A stretch of 64,000 nt of DNA from an uncultured Eubacteriales bacterium (GCA_900548145.1 URJB01000001.1:1-64000); one strand, 5' to 3'. Shown: positions 51,980-61,043, counted from the stretch's first letter. Notes: generated by a model from the sequence alone, not told the origin. A program made the numbers and translations.

Positions 51980-52750
51980 GTGCAGAAAATCTATATCGCC
52001 ATGCATAAGCCTTATGCAGTGCCGAAGGACGCGCTGTACGTGCCGCTGCAGGTGGGGGCCGAGGGAAAGAAGCCTTTTTGCGCTGCTCGGGATAACGAGG
52101 GAGAGAATATCTCGGAGAAAAATCCCGGTTATTGCGAACTGACGGGTCTGTATTGGCTCCGTTACCATGCGGATGCCGATGTCGTGGGGCTGGTGCATTA
52201 CAGACGTTATTTTGTCCGACGGCACTGGCGCTTTTATCAGGGGGAGAAACGGTATCTCACCGACGCGGATGTGACGCGCCTGATGGAAAAGGCGGAGCTG
52301 GTGCTGCCAAAGAAGCGGCATTACTGGATCGAGACGAACTACTCGCACTATGCGCACGCCCATCATGAGAGCGACCTGAAGGAAACGCGTAAGGTGATCG
52401 AAGAACTTTGCCCCGCCTATACCGCGGCCTTTGACGAGACGATGGGCCGCCGAAGCGGGCACCGTTTTAATATGCTCATCGCCCGGCGAGAACTGCTGCA
52501 GGAATACTGCGACTGGCTTTTTCCGCTGCTTTTCGAGCTGGAAAAGCGGCTCGACACGTCGGGGTACGACGACTATAACCGGCGAGTGTTTGGCTTTATC
52601 GGTGAACGGCTGTTGGACGTGTGGCTCTGCAAACGGAAACAGCCTTATGTGGAGTGCAAGGTGCTGGAAACGGAACGGCCTAATTGGCTGGTGAAAGGCG
52701 GACGTTTCCTGTGGCGGAAAATACGAGGAAACAGGCCGGTTTCCCGATAA
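51980..52750 (+). CDS. DUF4422-domain protein (capsule-type glycosyltransferase-like)
   Basis: 256 residues, one DUF4422 domain, paralogous to the N-terminal half of the AT-rich fusion protein (NISEKNPGYCELTGLYWLRY, GLVHYRRYF). DUF4422 proteins occur in capsule and O-antigen clusters and are presumed glycosyltransferases. GTG start one base after the ATPase stop, with GAGGAAG upstream. Last gene of the cluster, with normal host composition. Confidence 0.88.
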   Translation: MQKIYIAMHKPYAVPKDALYVPLQVGAEGKKPFCAARDNEGENISEKNPGYCELTGLYWLRYHADADVVGLVHYRRYFVRRHWRFYQGEKRYLTDADVTRLMEKAELVLPKKRHYWIETNYSHYAHAHHESDLKETRKVIEELCPAYTAAFDETMGRRSGHRFNMLIARRELLQEYCDWLFPLLFELEKRLDTSGYDDYNRRVFGFIGERLLDVWLCKRKQPYVECKVLETERPNWLVKGGRFLWRKIRGNRPVSR

Positions 52751-52757
52751 AAAACAG

Positions 52758-52794
52758 GACCCCCTCCGATCTCGACGTGAAATCGGAGGGGGTC
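52758..52794. terminator. Bidirectional terminator at the end of the polysaccharide cluster
   Basis: Perfect 13-bp stem (52758-52770 with 52782-52794). The strong U-run is on the minus strand (TTTTTT), serving the convergent HAD gene; the plus strand has only a weak tail. Confidence 0.8.
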
Positions 52795-52830
52795 ACTTAT
52801 TCTGAATGAAAACCGCACAGAGACCACGGA

Positions 52831-53514
52831 CTATTCCTGATTCAGCCGGTCGATCAGCGGACAAAGCTCCGTCAGATCACTCAATAAGGAGTCCACATAG
52901 GGAGCCAGCGCCTCGGAATAAGGCAGCATATCCGGGATCATGACGCTGTGGCAGCCGGCGGCGCGCAGGCTCAGCAGCCCGTTGCGGCTGTCTTCCACGC
53001 CGACGCATTCCTCCGGCGTAAGACCCAGTTTCTCCGCCGCTTTGCAGTAAATGTCGGGGGCAGGCTTTCCGTTGACGATCTCCATACCGCAGACGGTCTC
53101 GTCAAAGGCGTTTCGGAGCAGGGGAATGTGACGCCGGTAATGCTCCACGATATTCCGATCGGTGCTGGTAGCCAGCGCCGTGCGAAGCCCGCGCTGACGC
53201 AGCCCCTCAAAGCACTCTTTCAATCCGGGCTTTAGCGGGATGGAACCATCCCCGGCCAACCGCATCAGTTCTATCGAAAAACGGCGGTTCAGTTCGTCCT
53301 TTGGAAAGTCGGGGCCGAAAACCTCCCGGTAGATACGGGCGCTGGCCTGTGTGTTGGTTCCCCGAATGCGATTCAGCAGATCGGCGGGCGGCTCGAAACC
53401 AAGCTCCCGAATCAGGCGCGGTACCAGCGTCGTGCCAAGACGTTCCGTGTCCAGCAAAACTCCATCCATGTCAAAGAGTACGCCGCGGATCTTGCATCCG
53501 CGCGGTGCGCTCAC
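52831..53514 (-). CDS. HAD-superfamily sugar-phosphatase / beta-phosphoglucomutase-like protein
   Basis: 227 residues, subfamily I HAD: motif I FDMDGVLLDTE (nucleophile Asp), motif II ATSTD, motif IV GVEDSRNGLLSLRAAG. Such proteins dephosphorylate sugar phosphates or isomerise beta-glucose 1-phosphate. The GTG start overlaps the stop of the ECF S-component gene (GTGA), indicating coupling. Confidence 0.9.
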   Translation of the reverse strand: MSAPRGCKIRGVLFDMDGVLLDTERLGTTLVPRLIRELGFEPPADLLNRIRGTNTQASARIYREVFGPDFPKDELNRRFSIELMRLAGDGSIPLKPGLKECFEGLRQRGLRTALATSTDRNIVEHYRRHIPLLRNAFDETVCGMEIVNGKPAPDIYCKAAEKLGLTPEECVGVEDSRNGLLSLRAAGCHSVMIPDMLPYSEALAPYVDSLLSDLTELCPLIDRLNQE

Positions 53515-54029
53515 GCGGCCTTGCTGCCGGCGGTGCGCAGCAGCTGAATGGTTTTGGGTGTGATGATCGTGAAGACAACGGCCATCACAACGGAGGAAAC
53601 AAGACGAAGTGCGATCGTTCCCAGCGTCAGGGCAACGGGATAATGATAGATCAGGCTGTCCGCATACAGTGCTGCGGTGTTCAGCAGCGTCACTACCAGA
53701 CAGCTGACCAGCACGATGAAGCCGATCTGTTTGCGGTTCAGATCAAAACCGCGCTTCGTCGCGTACAGGCCGACCATCAGCCCGCGAACCAGCGTGGGAA
53801 GCATCCACATGATGGTGGTAACGGACAGACCGTAGGTCAAAAGCTGGCTGATAAAGCCGCTCATTGCGCCGACGATCAGCCCGTCCGCCCAGCCATACAG
53901 CAGGGCAGCCACCAGAATGGGAAACGCAGCCAGACTGATGTTCAGCCAGCCCAATCGTATCGTATAGAAATTCAGCACCACATACAGTGCGATCAGCACT
54001 GCGTCTGTGACCAGTCGTCTTGTGTTCAT
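53511..54029 (-). CDS. ECF transporter S component (vitamin uptake)
   Basis: 172-residue membrane protein with about six helices. The N-terminus ALIALYVVLNFYTIRLGWLN, ISLAAFPILVAALLYGWADG fits the substrate-binding S subunits of energy-coupling-factor transporters, possibly the folate/FolT branch; the vitamin is a guess. It needs a shared EcfA/EcfT module encoded elsewhere. GGAGG lies 6 bases before ATG. Middle gene of an FAD oxidoreductase / ECF-S / HAD operon. Confidence 0.85.
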   Translation of the reverse strand: MNTRRLVTDAVLIALYVVLNFYTIRLGWLNISLAAFPILVAALLYGWADGLIVGAMSGFISQLLTYGLSVTTIMWMLPTLVRGLMVGLYATKRGFDLNRKQIGFIVLVSCLVVTLLNTAALYADSLIYHYPVALTLGTIALRLVSSVVMAVVFTIITPKTIQLLRTAGSKAA

Positions 54030-54042
54030 AAAATTCCTCCGT

Positions 54043-55668
54043 TTATTCCTGTGCGTCACACGTCATCCCGGCACAGAGGCCGTCTACTGCTGCGGAGACG
54101 ATACCGCCCGCGTAGCCCGCGCCTTCGCCCAGCGGATAAACCCCGCCGATAGGGCTTTCCCGCCGCGCATTGCGCAAAATGCGCAGGGGAGAAGAAGAAC
54201 GGGTTTCCGGGCCGGTCAGCAGCGCTTCGTCCCAGTCGAAGCCGCGAAGCCGCCGCCCCAGCTGCGGCAGGGCCAGCCGGTAGTTATCAATGACAAAATC
54301 CGGCAGACAGCAGCGCAGGTCGCCAGGCTCCACTCCCGGCAGATAGGTGGGGCGAACCTCGCCCAGCGTTTTCGTTTCACGTCCGTTCAGCAGGTCGCCG
54401 ACCTTCTGACAGGGGGCGCGGAAGCTGCCGGTAGCACGGAAAGCCGCCTGTTCGATCTTTCGCTGAAACTCAATGCCCGCCAGCGGGTGATCGGAACCGA
54501 AGTCCTCCGGTCGAACACCCACCAGCAGCGCCGAATTGGAATTTTCGCCGTTCCGGGCGTGAAGGCTCATGCCGTTGACGTTCACGCCGTCTGCCTCGCT
54601 GACGGCGGCGATCACCTGCCCGCCGGGGCACATGCAAAAGGTGTACACGCCCCGTTTGTCCGAGGTAGGAACGTTCAATTTGTATTCCGCAGGAGGCAGG
54701 GCAGGATGACCCGCCGCCGGGCCGTATTGTCCCCGGTCGATCAGGCTTTGAGGATGCTCGATCCGCGCTCCGATAGCAAAAGGCTTCGGTTCCATGGGCA
54801 GCCCCAGCTCATACAGCCAGCGGTAAGTGTCCCGGGCGCTGTGGCCGATGGCCAGAAACACGGAATCCGTTTCGATGAAGCCAGCGTCAATGCCTTGGGC
54901 TGTCTCCTGATATTGGACTCCGCAGACCTTTCCATCCCGAAGGGCCAGCCCCGTGACCTTGCAGCCGAAGCGTACTTCGCCGCCCAATTCGATCAACTTT
55001 TGCCGGGCACAGACCAGTACCTGCCGCAGCACATCTGTGCCTACATGGGGCTTTTGGGCGGTCAGGATGCTTTCCGGGGCTCCGCACTGGTACAGAGTCT
55101 GCAGCACCGTTTGAATGTGGGGGCTGTTCAGGCCGCAGGTCAGCTTGCCGTCACTGAACGCGCCTGCTCCGCCCTCTCCGAAAAGAACGTTGCTTTCTTC
55201 TTTCAAAACGGAGTGGCGTTCCAGACGCTCTACGTCTCGCACGCGCTGTTCCACGGGCTGACCCCGCTCCATCAGGATCGGCTTTGCACCCCGGCGGGCC
55301 AGCGTCAGCGCGCAAAAAAGTCCGGCTGGCCCAGCCCCTACGACCACGGGGCGGAAAGCGCGGCTCCACGGGGGAAGCTTCATCTCCATCACGCTTTCGG
55401 CGGGTTTAGCCGAAGCGACCACCGTCACCTGATTGGGGCGAAACTTTGCCGCAAGGGACGATTCCGTTTTTGCATCGGAAAGTTCCGCGTCCACTGTCAG
55501 GGAAAAATGCACGTCGCCCTTGTCCCGCGCGTCCACGCTTCGCTTTTGCAGCCGGACGGAACGAAGCTGCTTTTCGGCGATTCGAAGCTGGCGGGCGCAG
55601 AGGCGGCGAAGCGTCTCTTCGTCCGGCTGCGCGTCCAGCGGCAGCTTGAGCTGATGAATCCGAAGCAA
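54043..55668 (-). CDS. FAD-dependent oxidoreductase (YtfP/HI0933-like dehydrogenase)
   Basis: 541 residues. FAD loop VVVGAGPAGLFCALTLARRG lies at about residues 105-125, after a ~100-residue N-terminal extension typical of the large clostridial NAD(FAD)-utilising dehydrogenases. Later motifs: GEGGAGAFSDGKLTCG, FMCPGG-like TFCMCPGGQVIAAVSE, YPLGEGAGYAGGIVSAAVDG. Reaction unknown. I propose a TTG start giving (M)LRIHQLKLPLD, with GGGGGG 7 bases upstream; an ATG 18 codons earlier is the alternative. Promoter TTGCAC, 17 bases, TAAGAT at 55737-55765 (minus). Confidence 0.87.
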   Translation of the reverse strand: MLRIHQLKLPLDAQPDEETLRRLCARQLRIAEKQLRSVRLQKRSVDARDKGDVHFSLTVDAELSDAKTESSLAAKFRPNQVTVVASAKPAESVMEMKLPPWSRAFRPVVVGAGPAGLFCALTLARRGAKPILMERGQPVEQRVRDVERLERHSVLKEESNVLFGEGGAGAFSDGKLTCGLNSPHIQTVLQTLYQCGAPESILTAQKPHVGTDVLRQVLVCARQKLIELGGEVRFGCKVTGLALRDGKVCGVQYQETAQGIDAGFIETDSVFLAIGHSARDTYRWLYELGLPMEPKPFAIGARIEHPQSLIDRGQYGPAAGHPALPPAEYKLNVPTSDKRGVYTFCMCPGGQVIAAVSEADGVNVNGMSLHARNGENSNSALLVGVRPEDFGSDHPLAGIEFQRKIEQAAFRATGSFRAPCQKVGDLLNGRETKTLGEVRPTYLPGVEPGDLRCCLPDFVIDNYRLALPQLGRRLRGFDWDEALLTGPETRSSSPLRILRNARRESPIGGVYPLGEGAGYAGGIVSAAVDGLCAGMTCDAQE

Positions 55669-55802
55669 GCGTTCACCCCCCAAGATCGTTAAGTCAAATG
55701 TTTGTAAAAGATTCCGCGCCATTTCTGCGCCTATGCATCTTATCACAGCCTGCCAAGGGGTGCAAGGGTCAAAACGGTCGCAAGACGGGGAAAGTGAGAA
55801 CA

Positions 55803-55831
55803 TTGACGTTTTTCATAAAAAATGGTACACT
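55803..55831 (+). promoter_or_regulatory. Promoter of the DUF368 gene
   Basis: TTGACG, 17-base spacer, TACACT, 49 bases before the ATG. Confidence 0.6.
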
Positions 55832-55879
55832 CATCCAGAATTTTCAAGCGTTGTCTTCGCTTTGAAAGGATGGTTTCAA

Positions 55880-56755
55880 ATGGAATTTTTCAAACAGGTT
55901 CTTAAAGGCGTCGTGATCGGCGTCGCCAATATTATCCCCGGCGTTTCCGGCGGCACAATGATGGTCAGCATGGGCATTTACGACCTGCTGATTCACAGCA
56001 TCACGCATCTGTTCAAGCAGTTCGGCAAGAGCATTCGCACGCTGTTGCCGTATTTCATCGGCATGATCGTGGGCATTGTGGCGTTGGCCAGCCTGCTCAA
56101 GCAGCTGTTCGCCGTGTACCCGCTGCCCACCTACACCTGCTTCATCGGGCTGATTTTGGGAGGCCTTGGGCCGCTCTTTGCCAAGGTGGACAAAAAGAAG
56201 ATCGGCCCCGCCGCCATTCTGGCCTTTGTACTGTTCTTCGCACTGGTGGTGTGGATGGGATTGATGAACGATGTGTCCAATCCTGAACGGCTGGAACTGA
56301 ACGTGGGTGTGGTGCTGATTCTGGTTGTTGTTGGCGCGATCGCCGCCGCAACGATGATCATCCCCGGAGTCAGCGGCAGCATGATGCTGATGCTGCTGGG
56401 CTACTATACGCCAATTCTGAACGCAGTCAACGATTTGAAAGATGCGCTCCTCGGCGGTAATTTTTCCGCTGCGGCGAATCCCATTCTGACCCTGTTGCCC
56501 TTCGGCGTGGGCGTGGTGCTGGGCATTTTCGGGGTCGCAAAGGCCATCGAATGGCTTATGGCCAAGTGCCCTACGCCTACCTACTGCGGGGTTTTGGGAC
56601 TGGTGCTGGCTTCTCCCGTGGCGATCCTGCTCAACCCCGACATTCAGTGGAATAACGTGGGTCATATCATCGCGGGCGTTGTGACCTTTGCCGTCGGCTT
56701 TGCGGCTGCCATGCTGCTTTCTCGTATGGGCAAGGAAGAAAAGGTACAGCAGTAA
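55880..56755 (+). CDS. DUF368 undecaprenyl-phosphate transporter
   Basis: 291-residue polytopic membrane protein with two GVSGG/GVSGS re-entrant-like motifs in its halves (ANIIPGVSGGTMMVSMGIYD and MIIPGVSGSMMLMLLGYY), the hallmark of DUF368. Members (PopT) have been reported to recycle undecaprenyl phosphate across the membrane. That fits the nearby polysaccharide cluster, which consumes the same carrier. GAAAGGATGG precedes the ATG; terminator follows. Confidence 0.9.
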   Translation: MEFFKQVLKGVVIGVANIIPGVSGGTMMVSMGIYDLLIHSITHLFKQFGKSIRTLLPYFIGMIVGIVALASLLKQLFAVYPLPTYTCFIGLILGGLGPLFAKVDKKKIGPAAILAFVLFFALVVWMGLMNDVSNPERLELNVGVVLILVVVGAIAAATMIIPGVSGSMMLMLLGYYTPILNAVNDLKDALLGGNFSAAANPILTLLPFGVGVVLGIFGVAKAIEWLMAKCPTPTYCGVLGLVLASPVAILLNPDIQWNNVGHIIAGVVTFAVGFAAAMLLSRMGKEEKVQQ

Positions 56756-56773
56756 AGAATCATGGAGATAACG

Positions 56774-56810
56774 CAGCGGCGGAGTTACTTTCCGCCGCTG
56801 TTTTTGTTTG
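56774..56810 (+). terminator. Terminator after the DUF368 gene
   Basis: Perfect 10-bp stem CAGCGGCGGA/TCCGCCGCTG, then TTTTTGTTT. Confidence 0.9.
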
Positions 56811-56835
56811 CATTTGCTCGGCTTTGTGGTACAAT
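56808..56835 (+). promoter_or_regulatory. Predicted promoter of the phosphatase / serine-hydrolase pair
   Basis: TTGCAT, 16-base spacer, TACAAT; the -35 box begins within the preceding terminator's T-run. Confidence 0.5.
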
Positions 56836-56885
56836 CAAATCAAACGTTCGTATGATTTTTTGTTTTGGAAAGGAATGAAGCGTTC

Positions 56886-57941
56886 ATGAAGAAACTGCTG
56901 AAATTTCTGGGAATTTTGGTGCTGGTGGTCGTGCTGGCCGCCACGGGGCTGATCGGCTATTTGACGGCGGCGGAATTTAACCCGGATCCTGTCGAGCCGG
57001 TGGAAGTAACGGCTGCTGCCAGAAACCGCTCCGTGAAGGTAGGGGAAATGCTGAAGATCGTCACCTTCAATACCGGCTATGCCGGGCTCGATCGGACGCA
57101 GGATTTCTTTATGGATGGCGGCACGGGCGTGAAACCCGAAAGCAAGGAACGGGTCAATGCCAATCTGGCCGGGATTCTGGGGGCGCTGACTGCTCAGAAT
57201 GCGCAGGTATATTTTTTGCAGGAGACGGACGTGGATTCTACTCGCACCTACGGCGTGAATGAGGTAGAGTACTATCGTCATGGCCTGAGCCTGAATACGG
57301 CTTTTGCTGCCAATTATAAGGTGGCATTCGTGCCCTATCCATGGCCGCCCATCGGAAAGATGCACAGCGGCGTGACCACCCTGACGGAGCTGCAGGTGAC
57401 GGAAGCTACGCGGGAAAGCTTGCCGGTTCCGTTCAAATGGCCTCTGCGGATCGCCAACCTCAAGCGCTGTATGCTGGTGGAGCGTGTTCCTGTGGAAGGA
57501 ACGAAGAAAGAGCTGGTACTTGTCAACTTCCATCTGGAAGCCTACGACGACGGTGAAGGCAAGGTAGCCCAGACCCGCCAGCTGGTGGAACTGATGAAAG
57601 CCGAATATCGCAAGGGCAACTATGTCATCGCTGGCGGCGATTTTAATCAGACGTTCGCAGAAGCCGCCCATATCGGCGGCAGCTGGGAGGGCAAATGGAC
57701 GCCCGGCGTTTTTGCCGAAGACGAACTGCCCCATTATATTGATCTGGTCTACGATGGAACGCGTCCCAGCTGCCGTTCTCTGGATCAGCCCTATACCGGC
57801 GACCGGGAGAACCACGCCTTTTACCTGATCGACGGCTTTTTGATGACCGACAATCTGAAACTGAATCACGTGGAAACCGTTGATCTGAATTTTGAGTATT
57901 CCGACCATAACCCCGTGATGGTGCAAGTGACGCTGCAATAA
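56886..57941 (+). CDS. Endonuclease/exonuclease/phosphatase-family protein, membrane-anchored
   Basis: 351 residues. One N-terminal membrane segment (LLKFLGILVLVVVLAATGLI, residues 4-23), then an EEP fold outside the membrane: KIVTFNTGYAG, FLQETDVD (catalytic Glu), VNFHLEA, GGDFNQT, and YSDHNPV at the C-terminus. The family includes DNases, sphingomyelinases and phosphatases; the membrane anchor suggests a phospholipid or external substrate. The ATG follows GGAAAGG by 12 bases; an upstream TTG is less likely. Confidence 0.88.
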   Translation: MKKLLKFLGILVLVVVLAATGLIGYLTAAEFNPDPVEPVEVTAAARNRSVKVGEMLKIVTFNTGYAGLDRTQDFFMDGGTGVKPESKERVNANLAGILGALTAQNAQVYFLQETDVDSTRTYGVNEVEYYRHGLSLNTAFAANYKVAFVPYPWPPIGKMHSGVTTLTELQVTEATRESLPVPFKWPLRIANLKRCMLVERVPVEGTKKELVLVNFHLEAYDDGEGKVAQTRQLVELMKAEYRKGNYVIAGGDFNQTFAEAAHIGGSWEGKWTPGVFAEDELPHYIDLVYDGTRPSCRSLDQPYTGDRENHAFYLIDGFLMTDNLKLNHVETVDLNFEYSDHNPVMVQVTLQ

Positions 57942-57959
57942 GGAAAGAAGGTTTGTGCA

Positions 57960-59399
57960 ATGAAACCATGGGAAATCGCTTCCGTTCCCGAAGAAGCCGG
58001 TGTTTCTTCCAAGGGGCTGCTGCGGTATTTGGACGAAGTGGCCGCTTCCGGGCTGGAACATCATTCTATTCTGGTGTGGAAGGACGGCAAGCTGGCCTGT
58101 AAGCTGAATTACGCCCCTTACGATGACCAGACTCCGCATGTGCTGTTTTCACTGAGCAAGTCCTTCACCTCTGCTGCGGCGGGTTTCGCTGTCGGCGAAG
58201 GACTGCTCCGCTGGGACTCGAAGGTGCTGGATGTACTGGCAGACAAGGCACCGGAACAACCTTCCGAATGGCTGAAGCAGGTCACGCTGGCGCATCTGCT
58301 GACCATGGGCTCCGGGCTGAAACCGGAGTCGGACGAGATCGACCATCTGCTGATTCCCGATGAAGGGCCGACGGCGAAGCCTCTGGCGGGCGGCCTGGAT
58401 TGGGCGAAGGCAGTGCTGGCCTGTGATTGCGACCATCAGCCCGGAACCCATTTTCACTATAACAGCCACGGCACCTATCTGGTCAGTGCCATGGTGCAGC
58501 GGGTGACGGGTCAGAATATTCGCGATTATCTAATGCCTCGTCTGTTTACGCCGCTGGGCATCCCGAAGCCTGATTGGGACTGCTGCCCGCAGGGCGTTTG
58601 CTGCGGCGGATGGGGGCTGCATCTTTCTTCTGACAGCATTTTGCGTTTCGGCGTTTGCCTGATTCAGGGCGGCGTATGGCAAGGCCGTCAGGTGCTGCCG
58701 GCGGAATGGCTTAAGCTGGCTACGGCGAAGCAGATCGATAATTCCAACGGCAAGCCTGAACCCGAAAACGAATGGCATCAAGGGTACGGGTATCAGTTCT
58801 GGCGCACCCGGGAGAACCGTTACCGCGGCGATGGTATGTTCGGTCAGCTGTGCATGGTCTCCCCGGACGATCATATGGTGGTGGCCGTTACGGCGGGCAT
58901 TGACGATATGGGCAGGGAAATGAAGCTGCTCCATGATTTTCTTTTCACGGCAGGACGGATGGAACCCGGTACGGCAGAAGAACAGAAAGCGTTTCTGGAT
59001 CGGGCGGCGCATCTGGCTTACCCATGGCCTTCGGACGACGGCTCCGGCACTGTTCAGCCAGGCGAGTATGTCTGTGACGAACTGACACTGACAGTAGGCG
59101 AAGTGCAAGACGGCGTGCTGCCGGTGAAAGTCGTTACGGCAGACGGAAATACGCTTTCCTTCTGCTTCGGCATGGGGGAAATCGCAGCCTATACGCGCCC
59201 CTGTTTTGTCCCGGGTGCGCCTGACCTGCATTGCATGGGCGCCTGCGGCTGGCGGCAGGGAACCCTGATCCTGACCGACCGCACGACGGAAGGCCCCTTT
59301 ACGCTTCACGCTTCGCTTCGGGTGGAGGACGGAGGCTGCGTATTGGAAACCAGTGGCGCAGGCAGCCCTAACAAGACTTTTGTGCTAAGAAGACGCTGA
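57960..59399 (+). CDS. Serine hydrolase, beta-lactamase (class C)-like family
   Basis: 479 residues. The active-site S64-x-x-K67 appears in LFSLSKSFT, with the second motif Y-x-N-type HYNSHGTYLVSAM. The C-terminal extension after about residue 340 is a separate beta-rich domain. Family members act as carboxylesterases, D-aminopeptidases or penicillin-recognising enzymes. No signal peptide, so it is probably cytoplasmic and not a beta-lactamase in function. GGAAAGAAGG upstream; 18 bases after the preceding gene. Confidence 0.9.
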   Translation: MKPWEIASVPEEAGVSSKGLLRYLDEVAASGLEHHSILVWKDGKLACKLNYAPYDDQTPHVLFSLSKSFTSAAAGFAVGEGLLRWDSKVLDVLADKAPEQPSEWLKQVTLAHLLTMGSGLKPESDEIDHLLIPDEGPTAKPLAGGLDWAKAVLACDCDHQPGTHFHYNSHGTYLVSAMVQRVTGQNIRDYLMPRLFTPLGIPKPDWDCCPQGVCCGGWGLHLSSDSILRFGVCLIQGGVWQGRQVLPAEWLKLATAKQIDNSNGKPEPENEWHQGYGYQFWRTRENRYRGDGMFGQLCMVSPDDHMVVAVTAGIDDMGREMKLLHDFLFTAGRMEPGTAEEQKAFLDRAAHLAYPWPSDDGSGTVQPGEYVCDELTLTVGEVQDGVLPVKVVTADGNTLSFCFGMGEIAAYTRPCFVPGAPDLHCMGACGWRQGTLILTDRTTEGPFTLHASLRVEDGGCVLETSGAGSPNKTFVLRRR

Positions 59400-59507
59400 A
59401 AAGTTACAGAAAAAAAGCCGGTTTTACATTTTTCCCTTCCTTTTTTTCTGCTTTTCAGGTAAAATGCAGAAGAAAATATGATTAGCAGCAGGTAGGAAGG
59501 GATTTTC

Positions 59508-60374
59508 ATGTACGAAGTCATCGTGAATCCGGCAGCGCGGAACGGACAGGCACGCCAGATCGGCGAAGAAGCCGAACGCTATCTAAAGGAGAAACAGATA
59601 GATTTCGTCATTCGCTACACGGAATATCCGGGACACGCCACGGAGTTGGCGCGGGACGCCGCCAACCGTGGGGTGGAAACGGTGATCGCCATGGGTGGAG
59701 ACGGAACGGTCTGCGAGACCGCCGCCGGGCTGGTGCATACAAACACCTCGCTGGGCATTGCTCCCGCTGGTACAGGCAACGATTTCATCAAGACCATCGG
59801 CACGCCCCGGAACTGGAAAGAAGCGTTGGACTTCATCCTCACGCATCCTGCGCGGCCCGTCAATACCGGCGAGGTAAACGACCGCTTTTTTCTGAATGTG
59901 TGCGGCGGCGGCTTCGATGTGCTGACCCTGACCTACGCGCTGGAAGCCAAAAAGCACGTGAAGGGCATCTGGCCCTACCTGTACGGCGTACTTCGGGCCA
60001 TCCGCACCTTCAAGCCGTTCAAGATGCATATTCAGGTAGGCGATGATCTGACGTTGGATAAAGACTGCATGATCTGCACCATAGCCAATGGGCGCTATAT
60101 CGGCGGCGGGATCCCCATCGCTTCCATGGCGGATGTGGAGGATGGTCTGCTGGACGTTCTCGTGGTAGACGCGGTTCCCCGCTGGAAGATCCCCTTCTAT
60201 CTGCCTTCACTCATGGGTGGATCGCTGTATAAGAGGAAGGTGGCTCACCATTACCGGGTCAAGACCTGCTCCTTGAGTTCCCCCGGCATGATGCTGAATC
60301 TGGACGGCGAGATCCTTCCCATTGAAGAAAGCCATTATCGAATCTTCACCGACGCGCTGAAAGTGCACTGGTAA
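59508..60374 (+). CDS. Diacylglycerol/lipid kinase (YegS/DagK family)
   Basis: 288 residues with the lipid-kinase catalytic domain: NPAARNGQARQIGEE, MGGDGTVCETAAGL and APAGTGNDFIKTIG, then CGGGFDVL and LDGEILP at the C-terminus. Phosphorylates diacylglycerol or a related lipid; in Gram-positives DagK recycles diacylglycerol from teichoic-acid synthesis. GTAGGAAGGGATTTTC precedes the ATG. Confidence 0.92.
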   Translation: MYEVIVNPAARNGQARQIGEEAERYLKEKQIDFVIRYTEYPGHATELARDAANRGVETVIAMGGDGTVCETAAGLVHTNTSLGIAPAGTGNDFIKTIGTPRNWKEALDFILTHPARPVNTGEVNDRFFLNVCGGGFDVLTLTYALEAKKHVKGIWPYLYGVLRAIRTFKPFKMHIQVGDDLTLDKDCMICTIANGRYIGGGIPIASMADVEDGLLDVLVVDAVPRWKIPFYLPSLMGGSLYKRKVAHHYRVKTCSLSSPGMMLNLDGEILPIEESHYRIFTDALKVHW

Positions 60375-60432
60375 TGCGTTTGTAAACCTTTTTTGAACAT
60401 TCAAGGCACAGCCTCATTTCTTTGCCGTTCTA

Positions 60433-60441
60433 TGATATAAT
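60433..60441 (+). promoter_or_regulatory. Extended -10 promoter for the acidic-tail protein
   Basis: TGATATAAT, no clear -35 box; 65 bases before the start. Confidence 0.45.
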
Positions 60442-60505
60442 AAAAACGGAGACCCCGTGAGGAGAAAGGGAATGCTCCATTTTCGATGGAAAGGATGGTG
60501 TGCTT

Positions 60506-60955
60506 ATGGCACAGTTTGGAAATAAGGTAAAGTTGGCGGTTTTGAAGGGCATGGAGGCCATCGGACAAGGCGCGTCCAATTTGGCCAGTAACGCTCAACA
60601 ACGGCTGCAGGAACTGAATCTGGATAATCAGCGCCGCGAACTGCTGAACGCTTTTCCGCTGAAAGCGTATGAGCTTTGGCAGAAGGGCGAAAGCCTTCCC
60701 CAGCCGCTGGAAAAAATGCTGAAGGAATTGAAGGACGTGGACGAACGACTGAATCTGATCCGTGCCCAGCGCTTCGCCAAGTTGGAAGAAAAGAAGCAGC
60801 AGAACGCCGAACCTTCCCCCGAAGGCGCTTCGGAAGACGAAGCCGTCACGGAAGAAACCGCGGAGGAAAACGTAGAAGAAGCTCCTTCTGCCGCAGAAAC
60901 GGAAGACGAGTCCGCCGCTCCGCTGGAAGAAGGAGAGACCGGCGACAACGCATAA
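60506..60955 (+). CDS. Hypothetical protein with helical head and acidic tail
   Basis: 149 residues, no named family. Residues 1-45 contain GNKVKLAVLKGMEAIGQGAS, NLASNAQQRLQELNLDNQ, similar in style to small clostridial proteins that begin with a Gly-Ala-Ser amphipathic helix and a coiled coil. Residues 55-100 are helical. From about residue 102 the chain is almost purely Glu/Asp/Ala/Pro/Ser, probably disordered. GGAAAGGATGG precedes ATG. Own promoter and terminator. Confidence 0.75.
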   Translation: MAQFGNKVKLAVLKGMEAIGQGASNLASNAQQRLQELNLDNQRRELLNAFPLKAYELWQKGESLPQPLEKMLKELKDVDERLNLIRAQRFAKLEEKKQQNAEPSPEGASEDEAVTEETAEENVEEAPSAAETEDESAAPLEEGETGDNA

Positions 60956-60976
60956 TCACAGCGTAACGACTGAAAC

Positions 60977-61011
60977 CGGCGCAGAAGGGCAGAAGCTTCT
61001 GCGCCGATTTT
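60977..61011 (+). terminator. Terminator after the acidic-tail protein
   Basis: Perfect 11-bp stem CGGCGCAGAAG/CTTCTGCGCCG, followed by ATTTT. Confidence 0.75.
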
Positions 61012-61043
61012 GGGCTATACCGTACACATGGAGGAACGCATTG

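Noticed and set aside
57960..59399. Beta-lactamase resistance gene
   Set aside because: It has SxxK but no signal peptide and a C-terminal extension; it belongs to the broad serine-hydrolase family, not to a recognised resistance enzyme.
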